Below are positions 6,793 to 7,149 of a DNA stretch of 7,149 nucleotides, one piece after another (position 1 is the first letter of the stretch; each line of letters starts with the position of its first letter). The stretch lies in assembly GCA_016928935.1 (NCBI GenBank), contig JAFGJU010000019.1, positions 1 through 7,149 of the forward strand, given 5' to 3'. The notes under the pieces are model-generated. The model was not told where the DNA came from and made no database searches. It was given only the letters and a program-made list of their open reading frames with translations. The position numbers were made by a program, and so were the translations under genes. This DNA is from Candidatus Eiseniibacteriota bacterium (GTDB taxonomy: Bacteria > Eisenbacteria > RBG-16-71-46 > JAFGJU01).

Positions 6793-6809
6793 GGTTGGCC
6801 GCTCCAACC
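6793..6809 (-). promoter_or_regulatory. Leader hairpin next to the ribosome binding site
   Basis: On the minus strand GGTTGG and CCAACC form a perfect 6-bp stem with a 5-nt loop (AGCGG), and the purine-rich ribosome binding site starts immediately after it. A smaller GGCG/CGCC stem lies just upstream (6811-6824). Together they could space or present the ribosome binding site, or be a regulatory leader. No known riboswitch consensus was recognised. Confidence 0.4.
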
Positions 6810-6874
6810 GGGCGCAACGACGCCGGGCAGCGGCTAACGGCTGAACATTATGCTGCACAACGGATAAACAAACT

Positions 6875-6903
6875 ATCATACGCCAGCGCGCCACGAGGGT
6901 CAA
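6875..6903 (-). promoter_or_regulatory. Sigma-70/SigA-type promoter of the three-gene redox operon
   Basis: On the minus strand TTGACC (6903-6898, five of six) is followed by a 17-bp spacer and TATGAT (6880-6875, five of six). Transcription would start near 6868, giving a leader of roughly 95 nt before the ATG at 6773. The -10 and the region after it (about 6845-6881) form the only clearly AT-rich island in this GC-rich window, which supports a real promoter. Confidence 0.75.
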
Positions 6904-6944
6904 GCGGAAATGACTTTGCCGGGAGCCGTGCGGACAACGACGGG

Positions 6945-7034
6945 GCGAAACGTCTGGACGGGGTGAAACGCTCGGGCAGGGTGAAGCGTCCGGGCGCGGT
7001 GAAACTCTCGGGCAGGGTGAAGCGTCCGGGCGGA
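6945..7034. repeat. Five tandem copies of an 18-bp repeat upstream of the operon promoter
   Basis: Units begin at 6945, 6963, 6981, 6999 and 7017, each exactly 18 bp with no spacers. Two subtypes alternate. One is GTGAAACGCTCGGGCAGG (6963; the 6999 copy differs by one base). The other is GTGAAGCGTCCGGGCGCG (6981; the 7017 copy differs only in the last two bases). The 6945 unit is more diverged. So 6963-6998 and 6999-7034 are 36-bp duplicates with three differences. A decayed partial copy may start at 7035 (ATGGAACGC). The array ends 41 bp upstream of the operon's -35 box. It could be a set of regulator sites or a slippage-born minisatellite. Confidence 0.9.
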
Positions 7035-7100
7035 ATGGAACGCGGCCCACGGTCGGGGCCATCCCGGCAGCCGGGGGGAGAAGCAGGACGGGCCCACGCC

Positions 7101-7135
7101 GAGCCGCCTCCTCCCCAGCAAGGCAGGAAAGGCTC
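7101..7135. repeat. Imperfect inverted repeat near the right edge
   Basis: GAGCC (7101-7105) pairs with GGCTC (7131-7135). In the alternative, on the minus strand, CCTTTCC and GGGGAGG can form a 7-bp stem with two G-U pairs inside the same stretch. This may be the hairpin of a terminator or leader belonging to a gene beyond the window, but no U-tract is seen on either strand. Little else can be said. Confidence 0.25.
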
Positions 7136-7149
7136 TCACCTGTAGAGAC

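Larger units (their letters stand above)
6774..7149. other. Non-coding upstream region of the redox operon
   Basis: This 376-bp stretch holds the leader and promoter of the operon, the 18-bp tandem repeats and the inverted repeat near the edge. Open frames cross it on both strands only because it is GC-rich and the repeat length is a multiple of three. Their translations are low-complexity Arg/Pro/His- or Lys/Arg/Gly-rich, with no recognisable domain. The minus-strand frame running from the window edge to a stop at 6900 could in principle be the 3' end of an upstream gene, but its composition argues against this. Confidence 0.6.

Noticed and set aside
6847..6852. CATAAT as the -10 box of the operon promoter
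   Set aside because: No acceptable -35 box lies 16-18 bp upstream, whereas TATGAT at 6880-6875 has TTGACC at exactly 17 bp.
6945..7034. Tandem repeat as a CRISPR array
   Set aside because: The units are 18 bp and adjoin with no spacers, and no cas-like gene is near.
6676..7145. Short open frames over the tandem repeat on both strands, giving hexapeptide repeats
   Set aside because: An 18-bp repeat keeps every frame open. The translations are low-complexity without a domain, and the region contains the operon promoter and leader.

Overview
The window is GC-rich bacterial DNA. It carries one complete redox operon and one separate glutamate dehydrogenase gene, all on the minus strand, plus the last codons of a plus-strand gene at the left edge. 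Several traits fit a high-GC member of the Bacillota (Clostridia-like) with an anaerobic or amino-acid-fermenting life: strong purine-rich Shine-Dalgarno sites, a TTG start, a SpoIIE/RsbU-type phosphatase tail, hexameric GDH, and iron-sulfur-rich flavoproteins. This assignment is inference only. No rRNA or other taxonomic marker is present.

Layout from left to right. Bases 2-43 (+) are the C-terminus of a probable SpoIIE/PP2C-type phosphatase, convergent with gdhA. Bases 68-1354 (-) are gdhA, with its own sigma-70-type promoter (TTGACA, 17-bp spacer, AAGAAT) at 1406-1434. Bases 1355-1533 are an intergenic region with that promoter, a GC-rich palindrome and two weak hairpins. Bases 1534-6773 (-) are a tightly packed three-gene operon. 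Its transcription order is 4797-6773 (GltD/NfnB-like flavoprotein with an HdrA-like dicluster tail), then 2711-4795 (fused multi-domain iron-sulfur flavoprotein of the HcnA+HcnB type), then 1534-2697 (DAO-family FAD amine/amino-acid dehydrogenase of the HcnC / proline dehydrogenase beta type). Bases 6774-7149 are the operon's upstream region. It holds a good sigma-70 promoter (TTGACC, 17, TATGAT), a leader with a hairpin next to the ribosome binding site, and five exact-length copies of an 18-bp tandem repeat about 40 bp upstream of the -35 box.

How the genes may work together (inference). The DAO-family subunit would oxidise an amino or imino acid or secondary amine and pass electrons to the fused flavin/[2Fe-2S]/[4Fe-4S] protein. 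The first gene of the operon, a NAD(P)H-type flavoprotein with several further Fe-S sites, could exchange those electrons with pyridine nucleotide and/or ferredoxin. The unusual number of flavin and Fe-S sites makes a bifurcating or confurcating amine dehydrogenase a reasonable hypothesis. GdhA next door would interconvert glutamate and 2-oxoglutarate, which suits an amino-acid-catabolic role such as proline or ornithine breakdown ending in glutamate. The substrate cannot be read from the sequence.
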